DNA of 64,000 bases. Source: Anthoceros angustus (taxonomy: Eukaryota; Streptophyta; Anthocerotopsida; Anthocerotales; Anthocerotaceae). The notes beneath the pieces were generated by a model. That model was not told where the DNA came from. It did no database searches and was given only the letters and a program-made list of their open reading frames with translations. The position numbers and the translations under genes were made by a program. Within the stretch, counting starts at the first letter, position 1. Every line of letters begins with the position of its first letter. The stretch covers positions 1,612,001 to 1,676,000 of the forward strand of contig MU008164.1 in assembly GCA_010909165.1 (NCBI GenBank), given 5' to 3'. Shown piece after piece: positions 1 through 11,365 of the stretch.

Positions 1-2
1 CC

Positions 3-1481
3 AGGAATGTTGTGCGAAGTCCTTACTTCCCCGAGCCGGAGGCGACCGATACTGCCGAGCCCTACTACAATGGAGGTGTGAATGGATACCATCGGGTACC
101 TGCTGTTGCGGAGAGGCATGGCAGGGGTCAGAAGCCGCCCGTGGAGACTGCAAGGGTGCCAGTGCGGAAGATAGTTGTAACGGACGGGAAGGATGCCCGG
201 AAGGAGACCCCGAAGGAGACCCGGAAGGAGACTTCACGTGTGAGTGAGGAAGCCAAGAAGCCTCCGAAGAAGTGGTTTGATAATGCGGATGAAGCGGCGA
301 GGTATGTGCAATGCAGGTATCGAGGATATGTGGTGCGGAAGACGCAGCCGTTGAAGCATCTGCGGATTATCAAGGAGGTTGGGGAGAAGTTAAAGCATTT
401 TCAGACGCAAGCGTGTGACCCGGAGTATCTGGAAAAGCTCCGAGAGAACAACATGGAGCGACTGAAGTTCAACGAGATGATTATGCATCAGCTGCTGAAG
501 TTGGACAGTCTTCAAGGAGTGCATCCGGTGGTGCGGGATATGCGGAAGGCAGTTACTCGGGAGTTGGTCAGGCTGCAGGATGTCACCGAGGCCGCCCTTG
601 CTTCCGGCAGGACACCTACTGCTGGTGATCTGAAATTCGTCGAAACTCCAATTAACAGTGCGGATGAAGATGATGCTGCACAAAGTTGTGAAACGGAAGA
701 TGAGATGGCCGTGCAAGAAAACAACGTGGAAGAGGACAGTCTGCCCTTGACTGCGGAGGACGAGGAGGCGGCAGCTGCTGCAGTTGAGAAGATGGAGATT
801 GATGATGAGAAGGGAGGGTTGACAGACCTCACTACCCCTGAGTCCCACGCTCCTGCAGACATTGTTGAAGAACAGCCCATGTTGGAAGTTGCCACTCCGG
901 CTCTCGCTGGTGAAAGATCTGATGCTCTTGCCAATGACGAAGCGGAGAATAGGGCAGGTGCTTTCTCGCATGACGAGAATGAGGAGGATCGGACGTCAGA
1001 TCGAGGGCAACCAGCCAGCGGCCACGAGTTTCTAGGTACTGATGTTGATGCTGAAATGGAGTTGCCTGGTGTGCATAACAGTAGTGCAGAGACTGTCTCC
1101 ACATCCGCAGAGGGGGATGAGGTCCTTGTAGATGCGGAGACGACAGAAGCTTGCACGCTGAGTACGAACCCGAGCTCTGAAGATGTAGAGCCTGATGGTA
1201 GGAAGACAACTCGGGGAGAGTGTGATAGGAAAAGAAAGTTAGAAGATTCTGATGAAGGAGAGGGCAGCACCATTGATATACTTCGGCAGTTGAAGAGGGA
1301 GAACGAGCAGCTGAAGCAGATGTTTGAGCAAATGATGCATCAGCAAGCCACCTCCATCTGCCACTTGAGTGAGAGGTTAGAAAGGCTAGAGGATCATGTC
1401 CGGAGAGGCAAGAAAAAGCCTGCCAGTGGTCGAAAAGTAAATAGCATCCGAAAGTCAAGGACACAGATGGATGAGGACTGA
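3..1481 (+). CDS. BAG-domain cochaperone with IQ motif (BAG5/6/7-like), 5' partial
   Basis: The frame is open to the left edge, so the N-terminus lies outside the window; about 490 residues are visible. Residue numbers count from the GTG at position 12. An IQ calmodulin-binding motif lies near residues 95-112 (core VQCRYRGYVVRK) and runs straight into a BAG domain at about 113-195, the order typical of Arabidopsis BAG5-8. BAG domains bind the Hsp70/Hsc70 ATPase domain as nucleotide-exchange cofactors, and the IQ motif suggests calcium/calmodulin control (family knowledge). A long acidic Glu/Asp-rich linker follows. The last ~70 residues hold a predicted coiled coil (LKRENEQLKQMFEQMM) and a basic tail. 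KET triplets repeat near residues 64-73. No frameshift is seen. The domain call is secure; the exact paralogue is not. Confidence 0.85.
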   Translation, partial: RNVVRSPYFPEPEATDTAEPYYNGGVNGYHRVPAVAERHGRGQKPPVETARVPVRKIVVTDGKDARKETPKETRKETSRVSEEAKKPPKKWFDNADEAARYVQCRYRGYVVRKTQPLKHLRIIKEVGEKLKHFQTQACDPEYLEKLRENNMERLKFNEMIMHQLLKLDSLQGVHPVVRDMRKAVTRELVRLQDVTEAALASGRTPTAGDLKFVETPINSADEDDAAQSCETEDEMAVQENNVEEDSLPLTAEDEEAAAAAVEKMEIDDEKGGLTDLTTPESHAPADIVEEQPMLEVATPALAGERSDALANDEAENRAGAFSHDENEEDRTSDRGQPASGHEFLGTDVDAEMELPGVHNSSAETVSTSAEGDEVLVDAETTEACTLSTNPSSEDVEPDGRKTTRGECDRKRKLEDSDEGEGSTIDILRQLKRENEQLKQMFEQMMHQQATSICHLSERLERLEDHVRRGKKKPASGRKVNSIRKSRTQMDED

Positions 1482-2740
1482 TAGATGAGATTCATACAGG
1501 CTTGTTGAGGAATTTTTTCATCACTCCTAATGGAAATCATTTTGTCATATTGTGCACTCTTTGTTGATGCCTGTGTGTGGTCTCTGGCTTCTGTTGTGCA
1601 GAAGGTCTGGGTGCAGGCAGTCGGAAATATCCCTCGCCATCATTGAGCTGTCTTTAAAAAATAATGTTCTACCCAATACTGTTGTAGCGTCCATTGAAGG
1701 GCGCAGGGGAGCCTTCTTTAAGAAAGGGGCTTGTCTTGTTATGTATCCGTGGTAGAAGGGGAGAGCGGGGATCCAGGGTGACAGTGAAGGATCTGAATGA
1801 TATTATCATGTAGGGGTGCTCTGGATTTTCGAAGTCACGTACCTCTGCTGTTGCAACGAGGTCTGTAATAACATGTTCAGAGTGCGTGGTGAAAAAGTGG
1901 CGTGCACTGCCTCGATCCCCGTCAAGTGCCTATTGTAAAGTGAGCCTGCTGTTTCATTTAGAAGTCTCTGAGTGAGAACTAGTCTATAAACTTTTGACAG
2001 AGTTGCAGAACTTTGTCTGAAGCTTAATGGCCTAAGTGCTGGTTAAGAAGTGACTGGTTTAGCTCCAGTATCTTCTCTCTCTTCACGACAGCTTCTGGTG
2101 ATGGTGGGGTATAATGCATTGACTGTACAGGTGGTCCCGGAGTAGAACCAACAGCTGCTGCACCACAACACCCAGTTCTTTCACAATTTTGTCATCACTG
2201 AGCCCTTGGATGTTGTAATTAATCTTCTGGGGTTGAGAACCAGCAAGAGGCTAGATGCGACGGGTATTGCAGATGCATTGTTTAACACCCGAGGAGCGGG
2301 TTGGTCTTAGTTCCACCTGCACCTGTAGCCAAGCTGGGAGTGTCCACCTCTCTACCGTATATTACAGTAGAAATCGAAACCATAATGAGCAATCTTTCAC
2401 TTGCATAACTAAGCTAACCTCTGCCACTCCGAACGTCCGAGGAGGTGTGGCATTCCCTGCCTCGAAACATGCCAAGAAAGACTCCATGGATGGGTGGATC
2501 TCACGGCCTGAAAGTTCGAAGTCCTTCAAGCTAGAAGTGTAAACTCAGCCGGAGTTTTAAGGTTACAGCCGGAAGGAAGCGAGTGACAAGAAACTTGTAC
2601 CCCGTACTATTTTCTTGTCTTTGTCCAGAATAAAACCTCCCCGGTAGTAACAAGCCTTGCATAAGAAGCATGCAGCCCTGGATCTAGTTAGTAAATTATA
2701 AGCAGTGGTGGTAAGACTTAGCTTAGGGCTTAAGGAAGAA
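1482..2740. other. BAG gene 3' flank, no gene seen
   Basis: The stretch probably starts with the 3' UTR of the BAG gene. Only short open frames without recognisable domains are present. No RNA gene or mobile-element hallmark was found. Confidence 0.4.
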
Positions 2741-3211
2741 AGTGTGCTTTAAGCAGTTACTTTGGAAATGATGTAAGCCTCCCTATATAAGGAGATGAGG
2801 CTAGCCCTACAGAAGCATCTTGTGATCCTAGCATGGGGAGCTACACTCTTGAGGATAGGACTTTGGTGCCTAGAGGCTTTGGGAGCCTAGAGTGTGAGCG
2901 TGCTAGAGGAGAGCTGTTGAGGAGGAGATCGAGGGAGAGAGCTAAGCTCCTAGCTTAGGCAAAGATGGGAGCTCTCTCGATCTCTCATGTATTCTTGTTG
3001 ACTCTTGCTGGAATAAATAGCAGCGGCAGATGTGCTGTCTAGGAGTCTTCCCGTGGAAGGACGGCGGGCTACTTGGAGGCCTAGTGCTACCTAGTGCTAG
3101 TGTCTGGTGATGTTTTTGTCGCTAACTGCGTGACTGTTCCACCTCTCAAAAAAGGGGGTGTTACTCCGGTTCTGAACGGCAAGTACGGGAGAGGGGCCGG
3201 AGAGAATTTGT
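2741..3211 (+). mobile_element. LTR-like segment with TATA box (tentative)
   Basis: A TATATAAGG box near 2783, a purine-rich GAGGAGGAGATCGAGGG leader-like stretch, and an AATAAA near 3012 occur in the order seen in plant Ty1/copia LTRs. No second copy, terminal TG/CA pair or primer-binding site was identified. It could instead be the promoter of an unrecognised transcript. Confidence 0.2.
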
Positions 3212-3388
3212 GTAAAGGCCACTAGTAAAATAAAAGCCGGTAAAGTAAAATATTTAATGGTAAGTCATAGTAAAAATAAATGATTAATGGTGAAAGATAG
3301 GTCATAATAATTAGTGGTAAATCAGAGGTAATTAAGTTGGGATAAGCCTTAGCCCTTCAGTGGTCCAAGAGGTACTAGGAGTGGCGGT
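3212..3388. repeat. Diverged direct repeat, copy 1
   Basis: This segment aligns with 3721-3901 over about 175 bp, sharing for example GGTAAATCAGAGGTAATTAA. Differences are mostly substitutions, so this pair looks older than the mosaic duplications further right. Confidence 0.75.
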
Positions 3389-3613
3389 GAATCTAGGTTG
3401 CCATGGCTCCCAGAAAGCATCCAAACGTTCAGCAACAACTATTACCTCTTGTAGACTACGTCTTTGCGAAATGGCCTCTACCATTTGTCGGGGCATGCTC
3501 CCCTCGTAGCCCGCGAATAAACCTATCCATCTTTTCCCCCTCGGACATGTCGAAAATGGCCATGACCAAATGGATTTCCCGTCAATGATGCTACTTGGGA
3601 GCCCCTTGCGCAT
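3332..3613 (-). pseudogene. Possible Ty3/gypsy gag fragment
   Basis: The reverse-strand frame of 93 residues contains SLQEVIVVAERLDAF preceded by WIGLFAGYEGSMPRQMVEAI. This resembles the end of plant gypsy gag domains (a leader, 'I/V..AL/EAI', then 'AE..D'). It is isolated, with no zinc knuckle or protease beside it, and overlaps direct repeat copy 1. Treat as a decayed retroelement scrap; a chance frame is possible. Confidence 0.3.
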
Positions 3614-3629
3614 CTTCGCAAGTGCTCGG

Positions 3630-3677
3630 CCATTCTCGTGTGTACATTCGCTTCCATTCTCGTGTGTACATTCGCTT
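3630..3677. repeat. 24-bp tandem repeat x2
   Basis: A unit beginning CCATTCTCGTGTGTACATTC is repeated twice head to tail without mismatch, between the two larger direct repeats. Confidence 0.85.
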
Positions 3678-3720
3678 CCGTTAGTCTATGAGGACGAAGA
3701 CTTTTCTTCCCCCAAGCATT

Positions 3721-3901
3721 GTAAAGATCACTGGTAAAGTAAAAGCCAATAAAGTAAAATATTTAATAATAAATCATAGTAAAACTAGATGGTTAATAAT
3801 GAGAGGTAGATCATAGCAATTAGTGGTAAATCAGAGGTAATTAAGTTGAGATAAGCCTTAGTTAGCTCTTCAATAGTAGTCCAGAAGGTACAAAGATTGG
3901 T
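3721..3901. repeat. Diverged direct repeat, copy 2
   Basis: Partner of the repeat at 3212-3388, about 500 bp downstream in the same orientation. The paired spacing would also fit remnants of two LTRs, but no termini are evident. Confidence 0.75.
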
Positions 3902-4387
3902 GCTGGATCATCGACAAGTCGGTAGTATAAATTCCAGCATTATAATAGAGCCAACACAGTTCCCTGGGTGAGCGTGTTACAATTTGTCCGTACTAGCTGG
4001 CCTTTTAACTATTAGTGTTGTAATGCAGAGCTATCCATAACCACATTTGGATCTAAAGTCCATTTTGCATGTACATAACATACTAATAGCTTAGCTTTTG
4101 GTTTGGTTTTTTATTTGTTAGAGATTTAACGTGAGTGAAACTTGTTACTTTTTGTTTGCAAGCTCTTCGTAGCTTTTTGAGTTTCCTTGGAAGTTTTGTG
4201 AAGATCGCAAAGAGATTCATCACACTTATTTCAAGATGTGAAAGGCAATATTTGGATTCAAAATCATCAATCCTTTGCAATTCAAATGTAATAAAAGTAT
4301 TATATTATATTTATATCATAAAAATTACCATAATTCTTTAACCCAATAAATCATATAACATAAGTTACCATCATTTCTAAGGGTTAT
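3902..4387. other. AT-rich spacer
   Basis: No gene seen. The part from about 4190 reappears at 10245 fused to sequence that is otherwise found near 15500. Confidence 0.5.
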
Positions 4388-4747
4388 TTCACTGATCGTA
4401 CACGAGACACCATCTCCGCTCAGGTCATCACTAATTGTCAAGGTTGGGCTGCTACCGGAGCAGCGGCTCTCAAGATGCGGCAAGTGGGCCACCTCTTTAT
4501 TCCACTTGCACTAGAAACGTATGGGGCAATGGCTGAGGACTTCGACAAATTTGTCAAGTCCTGTGCCAAAGCCTACCATGCGCGCAGACGCGATGCGGGG
4601 CTATCCCTCCCGTACTTCATAGCATACTTCCGACAACGGATTTCAATTACCCTTCAACGAGCGCTCTCAACGGCGATCCTCCCCTTCAACGAGCGCTCTC
4701 AACGGCGACGCTCTCAACGGCGATCCTCCACAAGGCGACGACAGTAG
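4388..4747 (+). pseudogene. LINE-type reverse transcriptase C-terminal fragment
   Basis: One frame reads through FTDRTRD, a Trp/Ala-rich linker, then HLFIPLALETYGAM, SCAKAYHARR and YFRQRISITLQRAL. This matches the conserved C-terminal tail of plant non-LTR retrotransposon polyproteins ('KFVPLAIETYG...FRQRVSIALQRA'), known from memory of the family and not from a search. No upstream RT palm domain is attached, so it is a dead fragment. After the match the frame enters a short internal repeat (CAACGAGCGCTCTCAACGGC). A second copy lies at 10438-10760 and a more decayed relative near 59610-59790. Confidence 0.5.
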
Positions 4748-4962
4748 GTGACACATCTTCCTGCATATCACATTGTGGGTGCAGTAGGTGACTTTAGGTA
4801 GGGAGCTCAATCTCCCCTTAGTCCCCTTTGGTTGTCCCTCGTAGATGGGCTTTTCCCATCGTTTTTTCACCTCAATACAATCTTTCCTTGCAATATACAA
4901 GTTGCTTTCCTTTGCTACAAAAAGAACCATACAGCTGACAAAAATGGTCTACATCCACCACC

Positions 4963-5573
4963 TCAGTCAAACAAACTGAAGCCCATGTCGTCATCGCTCT
5001 CTTCTTTGGGCTCCTCCTGTACGACACCAGAAAAGGAGCAAGTCAGAGAAGGGAGCCGCACAGGAAGCACAAGGATTACGTTCATTCACCTCGAGGAACC
5101 ACTACCATACCTTTTTCTCTTCAACAACTTCTGCGGCAGGTGCAGCACCGCCGGCAGCGGGGGCAGCTCCTCCGCTAACAGCAACGGCGCCTCCTCCTCC
5201 ACCTGCACCATGGAAAAGCCGGAATTTCATCCTGGATTACAACGTGCTTGACATCACATCATCCCACGACGAAGGAAGAACACAACGGAACGTACCGGAT
5301 CCAACATTGGTGATCAAATCTTCCACACTTCTCTTCTCCAGCAGCTTGGCGAACAGGGCCGGCCAGAAGGGCTCGACTTGCACCTTGGCTGCCTTCACTA
5401 GGGTTGCGATTTTATCGGCCTGCAAAGTCATCCACTGTTTTCGTCAGTCGTCCATCGAAGTCATGCTGAGGCAGCCATGGGCAGACCGAAGAAGTAGTGC
5501 TTACCGTGATGGCAATGCCGTCATCGTGCAGAATCAAAGCTGCGTATGTGCAAGCAAGCTCGCTGGACGACAT
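4963..5573 (-). CDS. RPLP1: 60S acidic ribosomal protein P1 (intact copy A)
   Basis: Four exons on the reverse strand: 5505-5573, 5296-5419, 5111-5202, 4963-5016, all with GT..AG introns of 85-94 bp. Phases add up to a 112-residue protein, the normal P1 length. It starts [19 protein letters not shown], continues with the P0-binding helices ([35 protein letters not shown]), then a Gly/Ala hinge, and ends [17 protein letters not shown], the hallmark P-stalk tail that recruits elongation factors and contacts the GTPase centre. P1 pairs with P2 on P0 in the cytosolic large subunit. This is the only undamaged copy in the cluster. Upstream is a telo-box-like element. The call is firm. Confidence 0.95.
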
Positions 5574-6970
5574 GGTCGCTCTTCGTGCGAAATGAACAAA
5601 TCCGGCAACAAAAATCGCAATGAGCAAGCAGGACAGCGCGGAACCTAGAACGCAAATGATACAAAACTGGAACTATGTACATACAGGTAGCAGGATTCGT
5701 TTAGGGTAATATAAACGCTAACTGAACCCACGTTTCCTTCCTGTCTGTTTTTTGTCTTTTCTCAAGCGCAAGGAGGTGCTGGGGCTGATAAAACAAGCAT
5801 GAACCCTGAACAGCATATTGGCAGGAACATAGGCACAATCCAGCCTTCGAGCCATCAGATTAGCCTGGAGATTTGTCAAACTGTAGGAAAGAAAGTTGGG
5901 TTGTCGAAGAGCAGGACAAGTAGCCCAAGGATCTTCCAGAGACAGCCAGCTATCACGAAGGTGCCAAGCTCTGCACTTGGGCAGGGATCACTGGTGCCCT
6001 TTCCTGTCAGTATCACTTCCAACGAAGTTAAAATCGCCCACCAGCATGCTTGGAAGTCGCAAAAGGATTGTTGGAGGGACTTGGCCATCACATCTTTACA
6101 GGTGCACTATGGAATCGTGATCCTCAATGGGACTGTCGTACAGTCCTATTGTATCCTGACCACTTGGTGCTCGGTGAAATGCTCAGCCACCATACATTGC
6201 CCTTCTGAAACGGAAGTAGGATTCTTTCAAGCTCGAGCCCCTTCATTTGCATGCATGCTTGGAAGATGCGGAAATGGATTGTTTGACGAACCTACTTGCA
6301 AGTCTCCACATTTTACACACCATGGCCACTTGTCGCTGGAATCTGAGAAGCAATGCAACGACTTTTCACTATCCCCTTGCTGGCTGTGTAATTTCTGCAA
6401 TCGATGCATTAAATACCTGCTGAGCATCCTGCTCCTGGAAATTTGTAAGACCAAGCCTACACCATCCTTGATGGGCAACCTTAACAAGATCTCTGATCCA
6501 CCAAAACTAGGACATGACTGCCTCAGAAAGGGGACAGGGTAGCGCTGAAATGTGACTTCATCCTGGGGATACCAGCTGGCTGGTTTCGATCCCACGTTGG
6601 TAGGAGCAGGGCCTGATTCCCGGAGGACAGTCTAGAGCTCGGGCGTGACGGTCGGCCACGACGAAAACATGGCCTCCAGCGACTCCTCAAAACGCCTCGT
6701 GTGTTGGCACCCTGGTGTCGTTGCCAGCAGCCTCTCTTGTCGGCATTGGATGGGTTGCCAACGCAATCGGTGTAGGCGAAAGCCCAAGTGCTTGGCTTTA
6801 GCAAGCTTTAGAAAACACACAAAAGGCTGTGGTGCCATGGAATATTATGCCCTTATAGCTGGGCATGCACCTCAAAGACTACTCGGCCAAGAGGCGCCTG
6901 TTCTGCATGGACAAAGGAGGAGCCTGCATTTTGGCTATTGGGCCACGCCAGAAACCTAGCCTCGTCTTCC
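5574..6970. repeat. P1 upstream region, unit 1 of a repeated block
   Basis: This ~1.4 kb block holds the P1 5' leader and promoter on the reverse strand. It is repeated at 7163-8607, in truncated form at 9520-10087, and at 12645-14095. Several frames stay open across it on both strands but show no domain and differ in frame between copies, so I do not call a gene. Confidence 0.7.
5697..5712 (-). promoter_or_regulatory. Telo-box-like element upstream of P1
   Basis: On the reverse strand, TATATTACCCTAAACG combines a TATA-like stretch with ACCCTAAAC, a permutation of the plant telo-box (AAACCCTAA) that is common in ribosomal-protein gene promoters. It is repeated in front of copies B, C and E. 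Confidence 0.45.
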
Positions 6971-7162
6971 ACCTTGGCTGCCTTCACTAGGGTTGCGATT
7001 TTATCGGCCTGCAAAGTCATCCACTGTTTTCGTCAGTCGTCCATCGAAGTCATGCTGAGGCAGCCATGGGCAGACCGAAGAAGTAGTGCTTACCGTGATG
7101 GCAATGCCGTCATCGTGCAGAATCAAAGCTGCGTATGTGCAAGCAAGCTCGCTGGACGACAT
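6971..7162 (-). pseudogene. RPLP1: Ribosomal protein P1, truncated copy B
   Basis: Exon 1 (7094-7162) is identical in protein sequence to the intact copy and its donor is preserved. Exon 2 (6971-7008) stops after about 13 codons, where it is fused to sequence otherwise found near 14050. Exons 3 and 4 are absent, so no functional P1 can be made. Confidence 0.85.
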
Positions 7163-8607
7163 GGTCGCTCTTCGTGCGAAATGAACAAATCCGGCAACAA
7201 AAATCGCAATGAGCAAGCAGGACAGCGCGGAACCTAGAACGCAAATGATACAAAACTGGAACTATGTACATACAGGTAGCAGGATTCGTTTAGGGTAATA
7301 TAAACGCTAACTGAACCCACGTTTCCTTCCTGTCTGTTTTTGTCTTTTCTCAAGCGCAAGGAGGTGCTGGGGCTGATAAAACAAGCATGAACCCTGAACA
7401 GCATATTGGCAGGAACATAGGCACAATCCAGCCTTCGAGCCATCAGATTAGCCTGGAGATTTGTCAAACTGTAGGAAAGAAAGTTGGGTTGTCGAAGAGC
7501 AGGACAAGTAGCCCAAGGATCTTCCAGAGACAGCCAGCTATCACGAAGGTGCCAAGCTCTGCACTTGGGCAGGGATCACTGGTGCCCTTTCCTGTCAGTA
7601 TCACTTCCAACGAAGTTAAAATCGCCCACCAGCATGCTTGGAAGTCGCAAAAGGATTGTTGGAGGGACTTGGCCATCACATCTTTACAGGTGCACTATGG
7701 AATCGTGATCCTCAATGGGACTGTCGTACAGTCCTATTGTATCCTGACCACTTGGTGCTCGGTGAAATGCTCAGCCACCATACATTGCCCTTCTGAAACG
7801 GAAGTAGGATTCTTTCAAGCTCGAGCCCCTTCATTTGCATGCATGCTTGGAAGATGCGGAAATGGATTGTTTGACGAACCTACTTGCAAGTCTCCACATT
7901 TTACACACCATGGCCACTTGTCGCTGGAATCTGAGAAGCAATGCAACGACTTTTCACTATCCCCTTGCTGGCTGTGTAATTTCTGCAATCGATGCATTAA
8001 ATACCTGCTGAGCATCCTGCTCCTGGAAATTTGTAAGACCAAGCCTACACCATCCTTGATGGGCAAACACTTAACAAGATCTCTGATCCACCAAAACTAG
8101 GACATGACTGCCTCAGAAAAGGGGACAGGGTAGCGCTGAAATGTGACTTCATCTCTGGGGATACCAGCTGGCTAAGGTTTCGATCCCACGTTGGTAGGAG
8201 CAGCAAGGCCTGATTCCCGGAGGACAGTCTAGAGCTCGGGCGTGACGGTCGGCCACGACGAAAACATGGCCTCCAGCGACTCCTCAAAACGCCTCGTGTG
8301 TTGGCACCCTGGTGTCGTTGCCAGCAGCCTCTCTTGTCGGCATTGGATGGGTTGCCAACGCAATCGGTGTAGGCGAAAGCCCAAGTGCTTGGCTTTAGCA
8401 AGCTTTAGAAACACACAAAAGGCTGTGGTGCCATGGAATATTATGCCCTTATAGCTGGGCATGCACCTCAAAGACTACTCGGCCAAGAGGCGCCTGTTCT
8501 GCATGGACAAAGGAGCAAGAGGGCCTGCATTTTGGCTATTGGGCCACGCCGTCAGAAACCTAGCCTCGTCTTCCACTGCACCACGTCCTGATGTCCATCT
8601 TCTGCGC
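7163..8607. repeat. P1 upstream block, unit 2
   Basis: Near-identical to 5574-6960, differing mainly by small indels. The right end fuses to the P1 3' end (GCTACAAA overlap near 8608-8616). Confidence 0.75.
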
Positions 8608-8655
8608 TGCTACAAAAGAACCATACAGCTGACAAAATGGTCTACATCCACCACC

Positions 8656-9519
8656 TCAGTCAAACAAACTGAAGCCCATGTCGTCATCGCTCTCTTCTTT
8701 GGGCTCCTCCTGTACGACACCAGAAAAGGAGCAAGTCAGAGAAGGAGCCGCACAGGAAGCACAAGGATTACGTTCATTCACCTCGAGGAACCACTACCAT
8801 ACCTTTTTCTCTTCAACAACTTCTGCGGCAGGTGCAGCTCCTCGAAAAGAGCAGGTAGCTCATAGGGAGCGGAGGGCTTAGACAGTTGTAGAACCGAAAC
8901 TGAGGCACGGATCAGCTTTCAGGAACTGTAAAGAGCTCGGGTTTCAGACAAAAGTGACACAACACCTGACCTTAGCATCCGGGGTAGCTTGGCAAGTCAG
9001 AAGGGAGCCGCACAGGAAGCACAAGGATTACGTTCATTCACCTCGAGGAACCACTACCATACCTTTTTCTCTTCAACAACTTCTGCAGGTGCAGCACCGC
9101 CGGCAGCAGGGGCAGCTCCTCCACTAACAGCAACGGCGCCTCCTCCTCCACCTGCACCATGGAAAAGCCGGAATTTCATCCTGGATTACAACGTGCTTGA
9201 CATCACATCATCCACGACGAAGGAAGAACACAACGGAACGTACCGGATCCAACATTGGTGATCAAATCTTCACACTTCTCTTCTCAGCAGCTTGGCGAAC
9301 AGGGGGGCCAGCCAGAAGGGCTCGACTTGCACCTTGGCTGCCTTCACTAGGGTTGCGATTTTATCGGCCTGCAAAGTCATCCACTGTTTTCGTCAGTCGT
9401 CCATCGAAGTCATGCTGAGGCAGCCATGGGCAGACCGAAGTAGTGCTTACCGTGATGGCAATGCCGTCATCGTGCAGAATCAAAGCTGCGTATGTGCAAG
9501 CAAGCTCGCTGGACGACAT
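8656..9519 (-). pseudogene. RPLP1: Ribosomal protein P1, rearranged copy C
   Basis: Reading 5' to 3' on the reverse strand: exon 1 (9451-9519, intact), exon 2 (9244-9368, 125 nt instead of 124, hence frameshifted), exon 3 (9063-9151, shorter by one codon), then a ~150 bp insertion of sequence otherwise found at 14475-14640, a second partial exon 3 (about 8804-8838), and exon 4 (8656-8709, intact tail). The internal duplication and the extra base in exon 2 make it a likely pseudogene, unless these are assembly errors. Confidence 0.8.
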
Positions 9520-10437
9520 GGTCGCTCTTCGTGCGAAATGAACAAATCCGGCAACAAAAATCGCAATGAGCAAGCAGGACAGCGCGGAACCTAGAACGCA
9601 AATGATACAAAACTGGAACTATGTACATACAGGTAGCAGGATTCGTTTAGGGTAATATAAACGCTAACTGAACCCACGTTTCCTTCCTGTCTGTTTTTGT
9701 CTTTTCTCAAGCGCAAGGAGGTGCTGGGGCTGATAAAACAAGCATGAACCCTGAACAGCATATTGGCAGGAACATAGGCACAATCCAGCCTTCGAGCCAT
9801 CAGATTAGCCTGGAGATTTGTCAAACTGTAGAAAGAAAGTTGGGTTGTCGAAGAGCAGGACAAGTAGCCCAAGGATCTTCCAGAGACAGCCAGCTATCAC
9901 GAAGGTGCCAAGCTCTGCACTTGGGCAGGGATCACTGGTGCCCTTTCCTGTCAGTATCACTTCCAACGAAGTTAAAATCGCCCACCAGCATGCTTGGAAG
10001 TCGCAAAAGGATTGTTGGAGGGACTTGGCCATCACATCTTTACAGGTGCACTATGGAATCGTGATCCTCAATGGGACTGTCGTACAGTTTGACAGCTATG
10101 AGATATGATCCTTATTAGCTGCAGAGCGTTTCTTTGATGAATTTGTTCTAGTACGTATGTACATTCCATGTAATTTAGAGGACCCCAAGGCCCTCATCAT
10201 ATATCACAAGGATCGGGGACCAAGCTTTAGAACATTTCAACAAAAGTTTTGTGAAGATCGCAAAGAGATTCATCACACTTATTTCAAGATGTGAAGGCAA
10301 TATTTGGATTCAAAATCATCAATCCTTGCAATTCAAATGTAATAAAAGTATTATATTATATTTATATCATAAAATTACCATAATTCTTTAACCCAATAAA
10401 TCATATAACATAAGTTACCATCATTTCTAAGGGTTAT
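9520..10437. repeat. P1 upstream block unit 3 (truncated) fused to foreign flank
   Basis: Copy of the P1 upstream block to about 10084, then sequence otherwise found at 15342-15520, then at 10245 a jump back to the sequence of 4192 onward. Junction overlaps are CAGT and AGTTTTGT. Confidence 0.7.
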
Positions 10438-10760
10438 TTCACTGATCGTACACGAGACACCATCTCCGCTCAGGTCATCACTAATTGTCAAGGTTGGGCA
10501 GGGCGGTCTCAAGACAAGTGGGCCACCTCTTTATTCCACTTGCACTAGAAAGCGTATGGGGCAATGGCTGAGGACTTGACAAATTTGTCAAGTCTGTGCC
10601 AAGCCTACCATCTTGTATGAGCGATGCGGGCTATCCCTCCGTGCTTCATAGCATACTTCCGACAGCGGATTTCAATTACCCTTCAGCGAGCTCTCAGCGG
10701 CGATCCTCCCTTCAACGAGCGCTCTCAGCGGCGCTCTCAGCGGCGATCCTCCACAAGGCG
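10438..10760 (+). pseudogene. LINE C-terminal fragment, copy 2
   Basis: Copy of 4388-4747 with several small deletions that break the reading frame. The CGAGCTCTCAGCGG short repeat at the end is preserved in altered form. Confidence 0.45.
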
Positions 10761-10978
10761 GCGGTGGGTGACACATCTTCCTGCATATCACATTGTGGGT
10801 GCAGTAGGTGACTTTAGGTAGGAGCTCAATCTCCCTTAGTCCCTTTGGTTGTCCCTCGTAGATGGGCTTTTCCCATCGTTTTTCACCTCAATACAATCTT
10901 TCCTTGCAATATACAAGTTGCTTTCCTTTGCTACAAAAAGAACCATACAGCTGACAAAAATGGTCTACATCCACCACC
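10761..10978. other. Spacer copied from 4740-4960
   Basis: Same sequence as upstream of the copy A stop codon, with small indels. No gene. Confidence 0.5.
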
Positions 10979-11365
10979 TCAGTCAAACAAACTGAAGCCC
11001 ATGTCGTCATCGCTCTCTTCTTTGGGCTCCTCCTGTACGACACCAGAAAAGGAGCAAGTCAGAGAAGGGAGCCGCACAGGAAGCACAAGGATTACGTTCA
11101 TTCACCTCGAGGAACCACTACCATACCTTTTTCTCTTCAACAACTTCTGCGGCAGGTGCAGCACCGCCGGCAGCGGGGCAACTCCTCCGCTAACAGCAAC
11201 GGCGCCTCCTCCTCCACCTGCACCATGGAAAAGCCGGAATTTCATCCTGGATTACAACGTGCTTGACATCACATCATCCCACGACGAAGGAAGAACACAA
11301 CGGAACGTACCGGATCCAACATTGGTGATCAAATCTTCCACACTTCTCTTCTCCAGCAGCTTGGC
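10979..11365 (-). pseudogene. RPLP1: Ribosomal protein P1, truncated copy D
   Basis: Exon 4 (10979-11032) is intact. Exon 3 (11127-11217) is 91 nt instead of 92, a one-base loss in the Ala/Pro hinge. Exon 2 (11311-11365) keeps only the last ~55 nt and then fuses, through an AGCTTGGC overlap, to sequence otherwise found at 14637. Exon 1 is missing. Confidence 0.85.

Noticed and set aside
5799-6542. Long forward ORF (247 codons), repeated at 7387 and 12869
   Set aside because: It lies on the promoter side of P1, ends differently in each copy because of small indels, and shows no domain or codon bias.
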